Source: Testudinibacter aquarius (lineage in GTDB: Bacteria; Pseudomonadota; Gammaproteobacteria; Enterobacterales; Pasteurellaceae). From it: a stretch of 64,000 bases of DNA. The position numbers were made by a program, and so were the translations under genes. The DNA lies in assembly GCF_004342725.1 (NCBI RefSeq), contig NZ_SMCP01000003.1, forward strand, positions 103,068 through 167,067. Direction: 5' to 3'. The notes under the pieces are model-generated. The model was given only the letters and a program-made list of their open reading frames with translations. It was not told the DNA's origin and did not search any database. Of the stretch, positions 10,115 through 19,556 are shown piece by piece. Every line of letters starts with the position of its first letter. Positions within the stretch are counted from its first letter, which is position 1.

Positions 10115-10540
10115 ATGACAATCAGTGCCAGAAACCAACTTGCCGCCAGCGTAAAAACTATCAAAAGCGGGGCGGTAAACGATCAAATCGAATTAATCTT
10201 AAACGGCGGCGAAATCTTAGTCGCGGTGATTACCTCAGATAGCACTCAAAAACTGGGGTTGAGCGAAGGTTCGAGTGTGGTTGCAATTTTCAAAGCCCCA
10301 TCGGTGATCCTGTCCACCGACAACGATTTAATCCTGTCGGCGCGCAACCAATTGCAAGCGCATGTTGAAAAAATTACGCATGGTGCGGTCAACGCCGAAG
10401 TATTGGTCAAAACCATAGGCGGCGTTGCAATCACCACCATCATCACCGAACAGAGCGTGAAAAATCTGGCACTAGAAGTTGGAAGTGCGGTTAACGTGCT
10501 AATCAAGGCTTCACATGTGCTGTTAGGGGTTAAGAAATAA
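10115..10540 (+). CDS. mop: Molbindin-like molybdate-binding protein (two Mop/TOBE repeats)
   Basis: This is a 141-residue cytosolic protein made of two copies of the Mop (TOBE-like) domain, residues about 1-68 and 73-139. Each copy opens with SARNQL and contains GAVN and a VLIKAS-type ending (FKAPSVIL, IKASHVLL). Di-Mop proteins bind molybdate or tungstate oxyanions and are thought to store or buffer them. H. influenzae carries a similar protein. It stands alone with AAGGAG before the ATG, is followed by its own terminator, and lies beside a molybdoenzyme operon, which suits a molybdenum supply role. The gene contains one uptake sequence near its end. Confidence 0.88.
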   Translation: MTISARNQLAASVKTIKSGAVNDQIELILNGGEILVAVITSDSTQKLGLSEGSSVVAIFKAPSVILSTDNDLILSARNQLQAHVEKITHGAVNAEVLVKTIGGVAITTIITEQSVKNLALEVGSAVNVLIKASHVLLGVKK

Positions 10541-10595
10541 AGCAATCATTATATAATATAGCGTAATTTAGTAATATAACATTACTATTTCAAAT

Positions 10596-10632
10596 AAGCC
10601 AAGTGGCAAAAATTATTTTGCACTTGGCTTTT
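10596..10632 (+). terminator. Terminator of mop
   Basis: AAGCCAAGTG and CACTTGGCTT form a perfect 10-bp stem that extends inward through GCAAAA/TTTTG with one bulge, then a T-rich tail. Confidence 0.85.
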
Positions 10633-10733
10633 AAATTTATATATTAATCAAAGAATTAATATCAATAACCTTACGACAGCCCCTCTTGTTCCGCCCTTTT
10701 TCATTTTATTTATCTGAAAAAATTAATTTATAT

Positions 10734-10774
10734 TTGATTCATATCAAATACTCTTTTTCTATTTTGATTAAGAT
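10734..10774 (+). promoter_or_regulatory. FNR box and class II promoter of the S-/N-oxide reductase operon
   Basis: TTGATTCATATCAA at 10734-10747 is a perfect FNR consensus (TTGAT-N4-ATCAA). TAAGAT at 10769-10774 is a fair -10. The box centre falls about 41 bases before the inferred start point, as in class II FNR-activated promoters. This predicts induction without oxygen. Confidence 0.8.
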
Positions 10775-10822
10775 ACGCCACAAGCATAACTATAACGAGT
10801 TAAAACATTAGAGGTATCTTTT

Positions 10823-11953
10823 ATGTGGGTGAAAAAGAAAGGAATCTTATTCGGGGTGTTACTTTTTATTTTGGGCGGGTTGGCATTGTGGCTCACCCAA
10901 GGCGTTTTTCACAAAACCAATTCCACCGAGTTTTGTGTCAGCTGCCATTCGATGAGCTTTCCAAAAGAGGAGTGGGAAGGCAGTGTGCATTTTGCCAACC
11001 GTAAAGGCATTCGCGCCGAGTGTGCCGATTGTCACTTGCCACCGGACAGTTGGCATTATGTGAAAGCCAAAGTTATGGCGGTGAAAGACGTTTGGGGCGA
11101 GATCACCGGCAAAATTCCGGATCAAGAAGCTTATGAAGCGCATCGCTTAGAAATGGCTCAGGCGGTCTGGAAAAACATGAAAGAGCAAGATTCTTCCACT
11201 TGTCGTACTTGCCACAAAACCGATGCTTGGATTTTGGGCGAACAGTCGGAACAGGCACAGACCATGCACAAGCTGGCACTGGAAACCAATCAAACCTGTA
11301 TCGACTGCCACAAAGGACTGGTGCATTTTATGCCGGATATCCCGACCGACTCCAGTGCCGCCAGTGGAGAACTGAGCAAACATGCCGCCGATTTCAATAG
11401 TCAAGATCCGGAACTGTATGCGCTGGCGATTACCGCCGCCAAAACCGGAAAGGGAGAAATCCGCCTGATGCCGTTTGCCAAACTGATCGACTGGAAACAA
11501 GAGGGCGAGAATGTTCATGCGGTTGTGGACGGTTGGCAGCAAGCCGGGGCGGAAAACCTGCTGTATCAACAAATGGGAAAACGCATCATTGTCGGGGTCT
11601 TGGATGACAATGCCAAAGCCGACGTCGAAGTCATCAAAACCATACATGATTCAGTGACCAATTCTGATTGGAATGAAGTCAAACTCAATGTCTCGATTGG
11701 CAAAAATGCCCTGACCGCCGATCTAGATGCGTTGAACAGCTACGGTAAAAGCTTGGATCAAACCCATTGCAGCACCTGCCATGCACCGATTGCCGCCGAT
11801 CACTACACCGCAAATCAATGGGTGGGTGTGATCAACTCAATGAAAGACCGCACTTCGATGAGTGATGCGGAAGTGCGTGCCGTGACGATTTATTTACAAC
11901 ATTTTGCCAAAGATATGACACCGGCCGAGGCTGCTCAATCTGGCGCACATTGA
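10823..11953 (+). CDS. torY: Pentahaem c-type cytochrome, TorC/TorY type
   Basis: This is a 376-residue membrane-anchored cytochrome that passes electrons from menaquinol to the periplasmic molybdoenzyme encoded next. An uncleaved N-terminal helix (residues 7-26) anchors it. Four NapC/NirT-type haem sites are at Cys38, Cys67, Cys127 and Cys159 (each CxxCH), and a fifth at Cys316-His320 lies in the C-terminal domain, as in TorC and TorY. The ATG follows AGAGGT. In H. influenzae the matching pair (sometimes called MtsM-MtsZ) serves methionine sulfoxide reduction. A perfect FNR box lies upstream. Only 44 bases separate it from the reductase gene. Confidence 0.9.
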   Translation: MWVKKKGILFGVLLFILGGLALWLTQGVFHKTNSTEFCVSCHSMSFPKEEWEGSVHFANRKGIRAECADCHLPPDSWHYVKAKVMAVKDVWGEITGKIPDQEAYEAHRLEMAQAVWKNMKEQDSSTCRTCHKTDAWILGEQSEQAQTMHKLALETNQTCIDCHKGLVHFMPDIPTDSSAASGELSKHAADFNSQDPELYALAITAAKTGKGEIRLMPFAKLIDWKQEGENVHAVVDGWQQAGAENLLYQQMGKRIIVGVLDDNAKADVEVIKTIHDSVTNSDWNEVKLNVSIGKNALTADLDALNSYGKSLDQTHCSTCHAPIAADHYTANQWVGVINSMKDRTSMSDAEVRAVTIYLQHFAKDMTPAEAAQSGAH

Positions 11954-11997
11954 TTACACTGACACAACGATAACGGTTAATTAACAAGGAGATATAC

Positions 11998-14487
11998 ATG
12001 AGTCATACTAAAAAAATTAACGGCAGCCGCCGTCAATTCCTGAAAACCACTTCACTCGGTACGGTCGGCATGGCAGCCACTGGCGGGATTACGACTAACC
12101 TGCTCGCCTCCGGCAAAGCAATGGCAGCAGAATCATCCACCGTCATGTCTGCCGCCCACTGGGGCCCAATTGGGATTGTGGTGGAAAACGGCAAAGTAGT
12201 GAAATCCGGTCCGGCAATCGAACCAACCATTGCCAACGAGCTACAAACCGTTGTCGCTGAGCAAGTGCATAGTGACGTGCGGGTTAAATATCCGATGGTA
12301 CGTAAAGGCTATCTGGAGAATCCGGGTAAAAGCGACACCAGTTTACGCGGACATGACGAATGGGTACGAGTTTCTTGGGACAAAGCGCTGGAATTGGTGC
12401 ATAACGGCTTAAAACAAGTTCGCGATAGCCAAGGACCTTCCGGCGTGTTTGCCGGTTCCTACGGCTGGTACAGCTCCGGCTCGCTGCATGCCAGCCGCAC
12501 CCTGTTACACCGCTTTATGAATCTGACCGGTGGCTTTGTCGGCACTAAAGGGGACTACTCCACCGGTGCCGCCCAGGTGATCATGCCGCATGTAATGGGA
12601 ACCATAGAAGTTTACGAACAACAAACCAGCTGGGAAATGATTCTGGAACATTCCGAAATTGTCGTGCTATGGTCAGCCAACCCGATGACCACCCTGCGCA
12701 ACGCTTGGACTTCCACCGATCAACAGGGAACCGACTACTTCAAAAAGCTGAAAGAGAGTGGCAAACGGGTGATCTGTATCGATCCGGTGCGCAGCGAAAC
12801 CTGTGACTATCTGGGGGCAGAATGGATTCCGGTCAATACCGCCACCGATGTACCGTTGATGCTGGGCATCGCACACAGTTTGATCACCGCGGGCAAACAT
12901 GACCAAGAATTCCTGAAAAAATATACTGTCGGTTATGACAAATTCGAAGCCTATGTGTTGGGCAAAGCTGAAGACGGCGTGGTCAAAGATGCCGCTTGGG
13001 CCAGCCAAATTTGTGGTGTCCCGGCAGAAACCATCAAACAACTGGCACTGGATTTTGCCGCCAAACGCACCATGCTGATGGGTGGCTGGGGCATGCAGCG
13101 CCAACGCCACGGTGAACAAACTCACTGGACACTGGTGACCTTAGCTTCCATGATCGGACAAATCGGTTTGCCGGGCGGTGGATTCGGCTTGAGCTACCAC
13201 TATGCCAACGGCGGAGTACCTACAGCAACCGGCGGCATTGTCGGTGCGATTTCAGCCAACACCTCCGGTGAAAGCGGTGGGCAAACTTGGCTGGACGAAA
13301 CCTCAAAAATGAGTTTTCCGCTGGCACGTATCTCTGATGCGCTGCTCAATCCGGGCAAAGTGATCCAATATAATGGCACCGAAGTGACTTATCCTGATAT
13401 TAAATTGATCTATTGGGCGGGCGGTAATCCGTTTACGCATCACCAAGACACGAACACCCTGATCAAGGCTTGGCAAAAACCGGATACGGTGATTGTCAAC
13501 GAAATTTACTGGACACCAACTGCCCGGATGGCGGATATCGTCCTGCCGGTCACCACCTCGTTTGAGCGTAATGACTTGACCATGAGCGGCGACTATTCGA
13601 TGTTGAATATCTTCCCGATGAAAAAAGCGGTCGAGCCGCAATTTGAAGCGAAAAGCGATTATGATATTTTCGCTGCCCTTTCCAAACTAGCAGGCGTGGA
13701 AGACAAATTTACCGAAGGTAAATCAGAGATGGATTGGCTGAAAGGCTTCTATCAATCCGCTTATGATGCGGCGCGCAAGAATCGGGTCGTAATGCCACGC
13801 TTTGAACAGTTCTGGGAAGCCAATCAGCCGATTACGTTCAAAGTGGGTGATAAAGCCAAGCAATGGGTGCGCTATGCCGAATTCCGTGCCGATCCGCTAC
13901 TCAATCCACTGGGCACGCCATCGGGTAAAATTGAGATCTATTCCGACACCGTCGCTAAGATGGGCTATGACGACTGCAAAGGCCATCCGAGCTGGATGGT
14001 GCCGGAGGAGTATGCCGGCAACACCACCGCCGAAGCACCGCTGGCGTTGGTCACCCCGCACCCTTATTACCGTTTACACAGCCAATTGTGTTTCTCGAGC
14101 GCACTGCGTGAGAAATATACTGTCAACAGTCGTGAACCGGTGCTGATCCATCCGGATGATGCGCAAGCACGCGGCATCGCAAACGGCGATATTGTACGCT
14201 TGTTCAATCAACGTGGACAAGTGCTTGCCGGGGCAGTGGTGAGTGATGGCGTGATTAAAGGCACGGTCGCCTTGCACGAAGGGGCTTGGTACGACCCTGC
14301 CGAGTTGGGCACGGCAGAAAAACCGCTGTGTAAATTCGGTAACCCGAATGTGCTGACGATGGATATCGGCACGTCTAAACTGGCACAAGGCAATTCACCT
14401 AACACCGCTATTTTGCAAGTAGAAAAATACAGTGGCGAAGCACCGGCAGTCAGTGTGTTCAGCGAACCGAAATATACCACGGCATAG
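11998..14487 (+). CDS. torZ: Periplasmic molybdopterin S-/N-oxide reductase (TorZ/BisC/MtsZ group)
   Basis: This is an 829-residue DMSO-reductase-family enzyme. A twin-arginine signal (SRRQFLK, residues 10-16) with a hydrophobic stretch and AMAAE cleavage area marks Tat export of the folded cofactor-bound protein. There is no N-terminal iron-sulfur motif. Ser188 in GDYSTGAAQ is the expected molybdenum ligand. GWYSSG near 156-161 is typical of TMAO/DMSO/biotin sulfoxide reductases. The H. influenzae relative (MtsZ) reduces methionine sulfoxide; TMAO or DMSO are alternatives and cannot be separated here. AAGGAG precedes the ATG. It follows its cytochrome in an FNR-type operon and ends at a strong terminator. 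Confidence 0.88.
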   Translation: MSHTKKINGSRRQFLKTTSLGTVGMAATGGITTNLLASGKAMAAESSTVMSAAHWGPIGIVVENGKVVKSGPAIEPTIANELQTVVAEQVHSDVRVKYPMVRKGYLENPGKSDTSLRGHDEWVRVSWDKALELVHNGLKQVRDSQGPSGVFAGSYGWYSSGSLHASRTLLHRFMNLTGGFVGTKGDYSTGAAQVIMPHVMGTIEVYEQQTSWEMILEHSEIVVLWSANPMTTLRNAWTSTDQQGTDYFKKLKESGKRVICIDPVRSETCDYLGAEWIPVNTATDVPLMLGIAHSLITAGKHDQEFLKKYTVGYDKFEAYVLGKAEDGVVKDAAWASQICGVPAETIKQLALDFAAKRTMLMGGWGMQRQRHGEQTHWTLVTLASMIGQIGLPGGGFGLSYHYANGGVPTATGGIVGAISANTSGESGGQTWLDETSKMSFPLARISDALLNPGKVIQYNGTEVTYPDIKLIYWAGGNPFTHHQDTNTLIKAWQKPDTVIVNEIYWTPTARMADIVLPVTTSFERNDLTMSGDYSMLNIFPMKKAVEPQFEAKSDYDIFAALSKLAGVEDKFTEGKSEMDWLKGFYQSAYDAARKNRVVMPRFEQFWEANQPITFKVGDKAKQWVRYAEFRADPLLNPLGTPSGKIEIYSDTVAKMGYDDCKGHPSWMVPEEYAGNTTAEAPLALVTPHPYYRLHSQLCFSSALREKYTVNSREPVLIHPDDAQARGIANGDIVRLFNQRGQVLAGAVVSDGVIKGTVALHEGAWYDPAELGTAEKPLCKFGNPNVLTMDIGTSKLAQGNSPNTAILQVEKYSGEAPAVSVFSEPKYTTA

Positions 14488-14514
14488 TTGATATCGTTGA
14501 CAGGCATATACAAC

Positions 14515-14546
14515 AAAATCCCGATCCAATGGATCGGGATTTTTTA
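14515..14546 (+). terminator. Terminator of the reductase operon
   Basis: AAAATCCCGATCC, loop AAT, GGATCGGGATTTTTT forms a long GC-rich stem with a T run on the plus strand. Confidence 0.93.
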
Positions 14547-14580
14547 TGGGATAAAATCCAGACTCTTCTTTGAGCCATTA

Positions 14581-14620
14581 AAAAAACCGCACTTTAGGTT
14601 TCAACCCCAAAGTGCGGTTT
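14581..14620 (-). terminator. Terminator of glmS made of two uptake sequences
   Basis: ACCGCACTTT and AAAGTGCGGT face each other around a 16-base loop. On the minus strand the stem is followed by six T, so it ends glmS transcription. Confidence 0.88.
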
Positions 14621-14643
14621 GCTTGTGATAAAGGCGAATTGGC

Positions 14644-16476
14644 TTATTCCACTGTCACCGCTTTTGCCAAGTTACGTGGTTGATCCACATCGGTGCCTTT
14701 GATTAAAGCCACATGGTATGCCAGCAGCTGCATTGGCACGGTATAGAAAATCGGTGCCACGACTTCGTCCACCTCCGGCATGGTGATGATTTTCATATCC
14801 GGTGTAGAATTAAAGCCGGCTTTTTCATCGGCGAATACATACAACTGACCGCCACGGGCACGCACTTCTTCAATATTAGATTTCAGTTTTTCCAGCAATT
14901 CATTGTTCGGAGCCACCACCACCACCGGCATATCCGCATCAATCAAGGCTAACGGACCGTGTTTTAACTCACCCGCAGCATAAGCTTCGGCGTGGATATA
15001 GGAAATCTCTTTCAATTTTAACGCCGCTTCCATCGCAATCGGGTAGTATTCGCCACGCCCTAAGAACAGGGTATGGTGTTTCTCGGCAAAATCTTCTGAT
15101 AATTTTTCAATGGCACCATCAAACGCCAACGCTTGCTCGATTTTTGCCGGCAGGCTTTGTAACGATTTGATGATTGCACGCTCTTTTTCAGCCGAAATAT
15201 TGCCGTTTAATTTGCCGATCGCCAGCACCAATAATAACATCGTCGCCAATTGAGTGGTAAAGGCTTTGGTCGATGCAACCCCGATTTCAACCCCGGCACG
15301 GGTCATAAACGCCAAGTCGGATTCGCGCACCAGCGATGAGCCGGAGACGTTACAAATTGTCATTGCCGACATATAGCCTTTCTCTTTGGCAAGACGCAAT
15401 GCCGCTAAGGTATCGGCGGTTTCGCCGGATTGCGACAGGGTCAGCAACAGGCTGTTCGGGCGAGTGACGAATTTACGATACCGAAATTCAGAGGCGATTT
15501 CCACATCGCAGCTGACCCCAGCTAACGCTTCGAACCAGTAACGTGCCGCCATGCCGGAATTGTACGAGGTACCGCACGCCACAATTTGTACGTGTTCTAC
15601 TTTTTCCAAAATCTCACGTGCGCCGTTGCCGATGCTTTCGATAATGACGCTGTCATTGGCGATCCGCCCTTCCAGCGTATTGACAATCGCAGTCGGCTGC
15701 TCAAAAATCTCTTTTTGCATAAAATGACGGTATTTGCCTTTTTCAGCAGCATCATTTTCCAGGTTGGATTCGTGCACCTGACGCTCAACCTTCTCACCGT
15801 CACGGCTATAAATATCAATGTTACGGCGGCTGATTTCAGCAATATCACCCTCTTCCAAGAAGATAAAACGGCGGGTCACGCTTAACAGCGCCAGTTGATC
15901 GGACGCCAAGAAGTTTTCGCCCAAACCTAAGCCGATCACCAACGGACTGCCGGAGCGCGCCGCAATCAGGTGTTCCGGCTGTGCACGGTGCAACACCACC
16001 ATGCCGTAAGCACCGATCAGTTGTCGCACGGTTTTTTGTACTGCTTCCAGTAAGCTGGCTGAAGTGCGGTTTTCCCATTCGACCAAGTGAGCAATCACTT
16101 CGGTATCGGTTTGCGAAGTGAAAACGTAACCACGCGCTTTCAAGCTTTCGCGCAATTCTTCATGGTTTTCGATAATACCGTTATGCACCACCGTAATTTC
16201 GCCGGAAACGTGCGGGTGCGCATTGGCTTCCGACGGCTCGCCATGGGTCGCCCAACGGGTGTGTGCAATCCCTGTGCCGCCGATTAACGGCTGTTTGGCA
16301 ACGGCTTCGTCCAGCGCTTTCACTTTACCTAAACAACGCACGCGTTGTAAATTATGCTGTTCATCCACTACGGCAACGCCGGCAGAATCATAACCACGAT
16401 ATTCCAAACGGTGTAAACCTTCAATTAAAATTTCTGCTACATCACGTTGAGCAACAGCACCTACGATTCCACACAT
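14644..16476 (-). CDS. glmS: Glucosamine-6-phosphate synthase (isomerizing)
   Basis: GlmS, 610 residues, makes glucosamine 6-phosphate from fructose 6-phosphate and glutamine, feeding cell-wall and lipopolysaccharide synthesis. Cys2 in MCGIVGA is the N-terminal nucleophile of the glutaminase domain (about 2-240). Two SIS sugar-isomerase domains follow; CGTSYNSG and SQSGETADT near residues 300-350 bind the sugar phosphate. The ending KAVTVE is typical. It lies 29 bases after the DeoR-family gene and is probably co-transcribed with it. Enteric bacteria control glmS by small RNAs on a glmUS message; here a repressor gene leads instead. Confidence 0.96.
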   Translation of the reverse strand: MCGIVGAVAQRDVAEILIEGLHRLEYRGYDSAGVAVVDEQHNLQRVRCLGKVKALDEAVAKQPLIGGTGIAHTRWATHGEPSEANAHPHVSGEITVVHNGIIENHEELRESLKARGYVFTSQTDTEVIAHLVEWENRTSASLLEAVQKTVRQLIGAYGMVVLHRAQPEHLIAARSGSPLVIGLGLGENFLASDQLALLSVTRRFIFLEEGDIAEISRRNIDIYSRDGEKVERQVHESNLENDAAEKGKYRHFMQKEIFEQPTAIVNTLEGRIANDSVIIESIGNGAREILEKVEHVQIVACGTSYNSGMAARYWFEALAGVSCDVEIASEFRYRKFVTRPNSLLLTLSQSGETADTLAALRLAKEKGYMSAMTICNVSGSSLVRESDLAFMTRAGVEIGVASTKAFTTQLATMLLLVLAIGKLNGNISAEKERAIIKSLQSLPAKIEQALAFDGAIEKLSEDFAEKHHTLFLGRGEYYPIAMEAALKLKEISYIHAEAYAAGELKHGPLALIDADMPVVVVAPNNELLEKLKSNIEEVRARGGQLYVFADEKAGFNSTPDMKIITMPEVDEVVAPIFYTVPMQLLAYHVALIKGTDVDQPRNLAKAVTVE

Positions 16477-16505
16477 ATTTTTTCCTTTGTTTAATCAATA
16501 ATAAA

Positions 16506-17270
16506 TTAGTTAGCCAAAACTACTTCAACATCATTGGCTTCGATCTTTTGCTTCATCTCTTGGCTGATTTGATTATCCGTCACCAGAACATCGATCTGCT
16601 GCCAGTTCAGCTCCAAATTTGGCATTTTACGTCCAATTTTTTGTGATTCGACCATCACCACCACTTCCCGAGCCGTTTCTGCCATCACCCGGCTTAAACC
16701 GACCAGCTCGTTAAACGTTGTGGTGCCACGCGCCAAATCAATGCCGTCTGCACCAATAAACAATTGATCAAAATCATAAGAACGCAACACCTGCTCCGCA
16801 ACCTGTCCCTGAAAGGATTCAGAACGGATATCCCATGTACCGCCGGTCATCAGTAAAGTAGGCTCGTTTTCCAATTCGGTCAGTTGTTTGGCTACCGCTA
16901 ATGAATTGGTCATCACCACCAAGCCTTGCTTCGGGTTCAGCTGTTTGATCAGTGCTGCGGTGGTACTACCGGAATCAATAATAATCCGGTTATGATCGCG
17001 AATCCGTGCTGCTGCAACTTTGGCAATCGACAGCTTATCTTTTGAAAACGGTTCATCATTTTCATCAGTCAAAATCTCAGCCGGCATTAATACAGCCCCG
17101 CCGTAACGACGCAACAGTAAACCACTATTTTCAAGTGCGGTCAGGTCTTTACGGATAGTCACTTCGGAAGTACTGAAATGCTGCACTAGTTCATCAACTG
17201 AGATTTCACCACTGGCTTGCAAGCGTTGCATTATCAAATGGCGGCGCTGTGAACTATTTCGTTTTGACAT
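16506..17270 (-). CDS. DeoR/GlpR-family transcriptional regulator upstream of glmS
   Basis: This is a 254-residue DeoR-family protein. The N-terminal winged helix-turn-helix (residues 6-60) shows the family signature ISVDELVQHF, SEVTIRKDL and LLRRYGGA. The rest is the DeoR sensor domain that binds a phosphosugar, with IIIDSGSTT near residue 95, MTNSLAVA and the GADGID stretch. Members usually repress sugar genes and let go when a sugar phosphate binds. Its place directly before glmS suggests it controls amino-sugar synthesis and itself. A dyad resembling DeoR sites lies before its start. I cannot name the ligand; glucosamine 6-phosphate is a reasonable guess. Confidence 0.85.
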   Translation of the reverse strand: MSKRNSSQRRHLIMQRLQASGEISVDELVQHFSTSEVTIRKDLTALENSGLLLRRYGGAVLMPAEILTDENDEPFSKDKLSIAKVAAARIRDHNRIIIDSGSTTAALIKQLNPKQGLVVMTNSLAVAKQLTELENEPTLLMTGGTWDIRSESFQGQVAEQVLRSYDFDQLFIGADGIDLARGTTTFNELVGLSRVMAETAREVVVMVESQKIGRKMPNLELNWQQIDVLVTDNQISQEMKQKIEANDVEVVLAN

Positions 17271-17297
17271 TTTACCCTACTAAAAAAAGCCTCATAA

Positions 17298-17323
17298 GTT
17301 TCGGTTCGAAATAATATCGAAAC
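17298..17323 (-). promoter_or_regulatory. Candidate DeoR-family operator before the glmS regulator
   Basis: GTTTCG-N14-CGAAAC is a perfect dyad, with a further TTCGAA palindrome inside it at 17305-17310. It lies 28 bases before the regulator ATG. TTTCG-type half-sites are common for DeoR/GlpR proteins, so autoregulation is likely. Confidence 0.5.
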
Positions 17324-17392
17324 AGATTCAAAACTTCAACTATTCTTTTATCAAATAGAGTAAAAAAACAGATATTGTCAAATTTCAGGTAT

Positions 17393-17417
17393 AAAAAAAC
17401 CCCTGTCGCCAGAGGTT
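17393..17417 (-). terminator. Terminator of hupA
   Basis: On the minus strand AACCTCTG, a four-base loop and CAGGGGTT form a stem, followed by seven T. It lies 25 bases past the HU stop codon. Confidence 0.88.
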
Positions 17418-17441
17418 CTTATCACACAAAATTCAATTCTA

Positions 17442-17714
17442 TTATTTGATAGCATCTTTTAATGCTTTACCGGAAACAAATGCCGGCACTTTAGCCGCTG
17501 CAATTTGGATTTCCTGTCCGGTTTGTGGATTACGACCGGTACGGGCTTGTCGTTGGTTCACTTTGAAAGTACCGAAACCGATTAATTGAACCGGATCGCC
17601 TGCCTTCAAGCTGTCAGTAATTGCAGTTAAAGTCGCTTCTAAAGCTGCTTTAGCTTGTTTTTTGTTTAACTCTGCAGCAGATGCAATTGCATCAATCAGT
17701 TCTGCTTTATTCAT
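17442..17714 (-). CDS. hupA: DNA-binding protein HU
   Basis: HU, 90 residues, is a small nucleoid protein that bends and compacts DNA as a dimer. The sequence has the two N-terminal helices ([20 protein letters not shown] region, cited in part) and the DNA-gripping arm with [14 protein letters not shown] and the minor-groove proline in NP. The final [11 protein letters not shown] is typical. I chose the ATG at 17714; a longer frame upstream lacks HU similarity. AAGGGG precedes the start. Order hemE-yjaG-hupA matches E. coli, which supports the hupA name, though Pasteurellaceae often have a single HU gene. Confidence 0.94.
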   Translation of the reverse strand: MNKAELIDAIASAAELNKKQAKAALEATLTAITDSLKAGDPVQLIGFGTFKVNQRQARTGRNPQTGQEIQIAAAKVPAFVSGKALKDAIK

Positions 17715-17876
17715 AAGATAGTACCCCTTGTTATTGATGTTTAAGTTAAGCTTTTGTATGGATTGAATATCTGGATATTCTTGGTGCAATAGCTGTCTAA
17801 AAACAGTAACCTAAGATTAATCTAAGTTGCTTGAGATTGAAAGCTATAAATCATTAAATTCAGCGAAAAATCACAC

Positions 17877-18467
17877 TTAAAGGTCAATTTTTATACCGAT
17901 ATTGCTAACTGCCTCTTCGCGTAATTCATTTTTAAGACTCAGCAGCAATTCAACATCTCGTTCTTCCGCTTCATTTAAGGTGCGGTAAATCAGCCATTGC
18001 ACGTCTAATTCTTGTTGAATCTCTGCCGACTCTTTAAGTTCCTTTTCATTTAAAGTGCGGTCTTGTTCGGTTTCCAACAGAGAAGCCACTGTCTGCAGTG
18101 ACAATTTACTGACCAAAATCGCCTGTTCTAAGCTTGATCCGGAAATAATGGTATGTAGCACTTGTGACAAACCTTCGCAGGCATCTGCCGCAGGAATAAC
18201 ACCATAAGAATCGTATTCATTAATATCCGGAATAATCGCTTCCAGCTTCTCCAGTTGCGATTCAAAATTAATTTTAGCCCCTTTAACTGTCAAATATTCC
18301 CAAACCAGATTGAGAATATTGTGATACACCTTGCTGTCCTGCATTTTATCCTGCATTTGGCAAAACAGCTGAAAATTGGGATACATTCTTTCGCACAAAC
18401 ACAACATAAACGCCAAATGCTGCCAAGTTTCAAAATGTTCCAAGCGTTTTTGAATCGGGTTACGCAT
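17877..18467 (-). CDS. yjaG: YjaG family protein (DUF416)
   Basis: This is a 196-residue protein of the DUF416/YjaG family, all-helical by appearance, with no signal peptide or membrane segment. The stretches HFETWQHLAFMLCLCERMYPN (in part) near residues 11-30 and DSYGVIPAADACEG near 107-120 match the family. Function is unknown. It sits between hemE and hupA, the same order as in E. coli, except that the repair gene nfi found there is missing. The start is only three bases after the hemE stop, so translation is likely coupled. Confidence 0.88.
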   Translation of the reverse strand: MRNPIQKRLEHFETWQHLAFMLCLCERMYPNFQLFCQMQDKMQDSKVYHNILNLVWEYLTVKGAKINFESQLEKLEAIIPDINEYDSYGVIPAADACEGLSQVLHTIISGSSLEQAILVSKLSLQTVASLLETEQDRTLNEKELKESAEIQQELDVQWLIYRTLNEAEERDVELLLSLKNELREEAVSNIGIKIDL

Positions 18468-18470
18468 CTG

Positions 18471-19544
18471 TTATTTCTCCGTTGCGTGGTAGTGCTGTGA
18501 AAAACGGTGCACCGCATCAACCAGATATTTCGGACTGTCCGGCGAGACATCTTGATGAATGCCGTGTCCCAAATTGAACACATGTCCGCTACCTGCGCCA
18601 AAATCTTGTAAGGTTTGCTGCACTTCCTGTTCAATCCGTGCTTGATCGGCATACAGTACGCTCGGGTCGATATTCCCTTGCAAGGCGACCTTATGTCCGA
18701 CTCGGGCGCGTGCTTGCGCTAAATCTACCGTCCAATCCAAGCCCAGCGCATCACAACCGGTTGCTGCCATCGCTTCCAGCCATAAACCTCCGCCTTTGGT
18801 GAACAGCGTCACCGGTACACGACGACCACGATAATCACGAATTAAGCCATCCACAATTTTGTGCATATATTGCAGTGAGAAATCACGATAATCACGGTGC
18901 GCCAACACGCCACCCCAAGTATCAAATACCATTACCGCCTGAGCGCCCGCTTTAATTTGTGCGTTCAGATACAAAACGACGCTATCTGCCAGTTTATCCA
19001 ACAGCTGGTGCAACAAGTGCGGTTCAGCATACAACATTTTTTTAATTTTGGTGAAGGCTTTGCTACTGCCGCCCTCGACCATATAGGTCGCCAACGTCCA
19101 CGGGCTGCCGGAAAAACCGATCAGCGGCACACTGCCGTCCAGTGCGTTATAAATGGTGCGCACCGCATTCATCACATACTGCAACTCTTGCTCCGGGTCA
19201 GGTATCGGCAAATTAGTCACATCACGTTGGTTTTCAATTGGTTTGGCAAATTTAGGCCCTTCTCCGGCGCCAAAACTCAAACCTAAGCCCATAGCATCAG
19301 GAATGGTGAGAATATCAGAAAACAGGATTGCCGCATCTAACGCATAACGGCGTAACGGCTGCAAGGTGACTTCGCATGCCAACTCCTGATTGCGGCACAG
19401 CGACATAAAATCCCCAGCCTCGGCTCTGGTTGCCTTATATTCCGACAAATAACGTCCGGCTTGACGCATCATCCAAATCGGCGTCATATCAACTGGTTGG
19501 CGCAATAACGCGCGTAAATAACGATCATTTTTTAATGCTGACAT
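18471..19544 (-). CDS. hemE: Uroporphyrinogen decarboxylase
   Basis: HemE, 357 residues, removes four carboxyl groups from uroporphyrinogen III to give coproporphyrinogen III in haem synthesis. The family signature [12 protein letters not shown] is near residues 22-33, with the substrate-binding Arg. Asp in [18 protein letters not shown] and [13 protein letters not shown] are also typical. The C-terminal [13 protein letters not shown] carries the conserved His. It follows nudC by 12 bases on the minus strand and leads into yjaG, so nudC-hemE-yjaG, and perhaps hupA, form an operon. Confidence 0.96.
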   Translation of the reverse strand: MSALKNDRYLRALLRQPVDMTPIWMMRQAGRYLSEYKATRAEAGDFMSLCRNQELACEVTLQPLRRYALDAAILFSDILTIPDAMGLGLSFGAGEGPKFAKPIENQRDVTNLPIPDPEQELQYVMNAVRTIYNALDGSVPLIGFSGSPWTLATYMVEGGSSKAFTKIKKMLYAEPHLLHQLLDKLADSVVLYLNAQIKAGAQAVMVFDTWGGVLAHRDYRDFSLQYMHKIVDGLIRDYRGRRVPVTLFTKGGGLWLEAMAATGCDALGLDWTVDLAQARARVGHKVALQGNIDPSVLYADQARIEQEVQQTLQDFGAGSGHVFNLGHGIHQDVSPDSPKYLVDAVHRFSQHYHATEK

Positions 19545-19556
19545 TTTTCTTCCTTA

